Positions 60,735-60,792 of a stretch of 60,792 nt of DNA are shown here, one piece after another. The stretch's first letter is position 1; each line of letters begins with the position of its first letter. The stretch covers positions 1-60,792 of the forward strand of contig NZ_LMOM01000015.1 in the NCBI RefSeq assembly GCF_001424185.1. The letters are read 5' to 3'. The notes beneath the pieces are model-generated. The model saw only the letters and a program-made list of their open reading frames with translations, was not told the origin of the DNA and searched no databases. The translations under genes were made by a program, and so were the position numbers. The stretch is from Deinococcus sp. Leaf326 (lineage in GTDB: Bacteria > Deinococcota > Deinococci > Deinococcales > Deinococcaceae).

Positions 60735-60792
60735 GTGCTGGCCGAGAAATTCTGCGTTTTTCGTGAAGAAGTGCAGCAAGCGGTTGAGATAC
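60735..60792 (+). CDS. Start of a gene cut by the window end
   Basis: GTG 60735 opens a frame (VLAEKFCVFREEVQQAVEI) that is still open at the last base. Too short to identify; it could be a transposase or replication gene. Confidence 0.3.
   Translation, partial: MLAEKFCVFREEVQQAVEI

Overview
The window (60.8 kb, GC-rich) looks like an accessory replicon, probably a megaplasmid, of a Deinococcus or close relative. Evidence: a single-stranded-DNA-binding protein with two OB folds in one chain (34453-35322), a CsoR with the C-H-H ligand set known from Thermus, many starts preceded by a TANNNT -10 box only 5-8 bases before the ATG (leaderless style), and high GC3 coding. No rRNA, tRNA or CRISPR array was seen. 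All similarity statements come from reading the sequence and recall of families; no search was run.

Region 1 (about 0.2-28 kb) is a layered metal and envelope-stress island. A two-component pair (231-923, 1769-2893) sits among genes that share an 11-bp-spaced direct repeat of the CTTTACA type: a DUF305 protein, a P-type ATPase with CPD instead of CPC, a Csp-like copper store, LysM-M23 peptidases and an alpha/beta hydrolase. A classical copper module follows (copA, copZ, csoR) with CsoR-type C-tract/G-tract operators. Next come an arsenic operon whose arsB is cut down to a stub (arsR, arsC, arsB') and a long minus-strand Cd/Zn/Pb-type module: P1B-2 ATPase, glutaredoxin-like protein, ZIP transporter, lnt, M23 peptidase, lspA, DUF3105 lipoprotein, DUF305, SCO1, and a CadC-like ArsR. 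Three palindromic operators precede the ATPase, M23 and lspA genes. A 300-bp segment is duplicated at 17.0 and 27.7 kb and marks two insertion junctions.

Region 2 (28.6-30.2 kb) has a three-gene minus-strand operon downstream of a run of about a dozen ARCG blocks spaced 11 bp apart, which looks like a centromere, iteron or operator array.

Region 3 (30.6-50.9 kb) is an array of mostly small, unknown genes, many followed by their own intrinsic terminator and preceded by a near-identical GC-rich hairpin (GCCCGG, loop of 7-8, CCGGGC) whose 3' arm ends exactly 12 bases before the ATG. At least 17 copies lie between 30.6 and 43.2 kb. They resemble in concept the start-associated sequences of some mycobacteriophages. 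The array includes ssb, a second SSB-like gene, zinc-ribbon microproteins, an Xre/RES and a zeta-type toxin-antitoxin pair (each toxin with a terminator-like hairpin inside its first 50 coding bases), a DUF4326 protein, an HExxH lipoprotein, a trypsin-fold protease, and an Lnt/TraB-like membrane amidohydrolase.

Region 4 (50.9-60.8 kb) is a mobile-element landing zone. An IS630 element and an IS5 element each carry a non-transposase passenger gene, an IS3 element splits a host gene, and three transposase-less cassettes with clear terminal inverted repeats sit in CTAG targets, each carrying one or two small soluble proteins that look like orphan immunity-type genes. The start-associated hairpin family and the CTAG-targeted passenger cassettes are the best candidates for undescribed systems.
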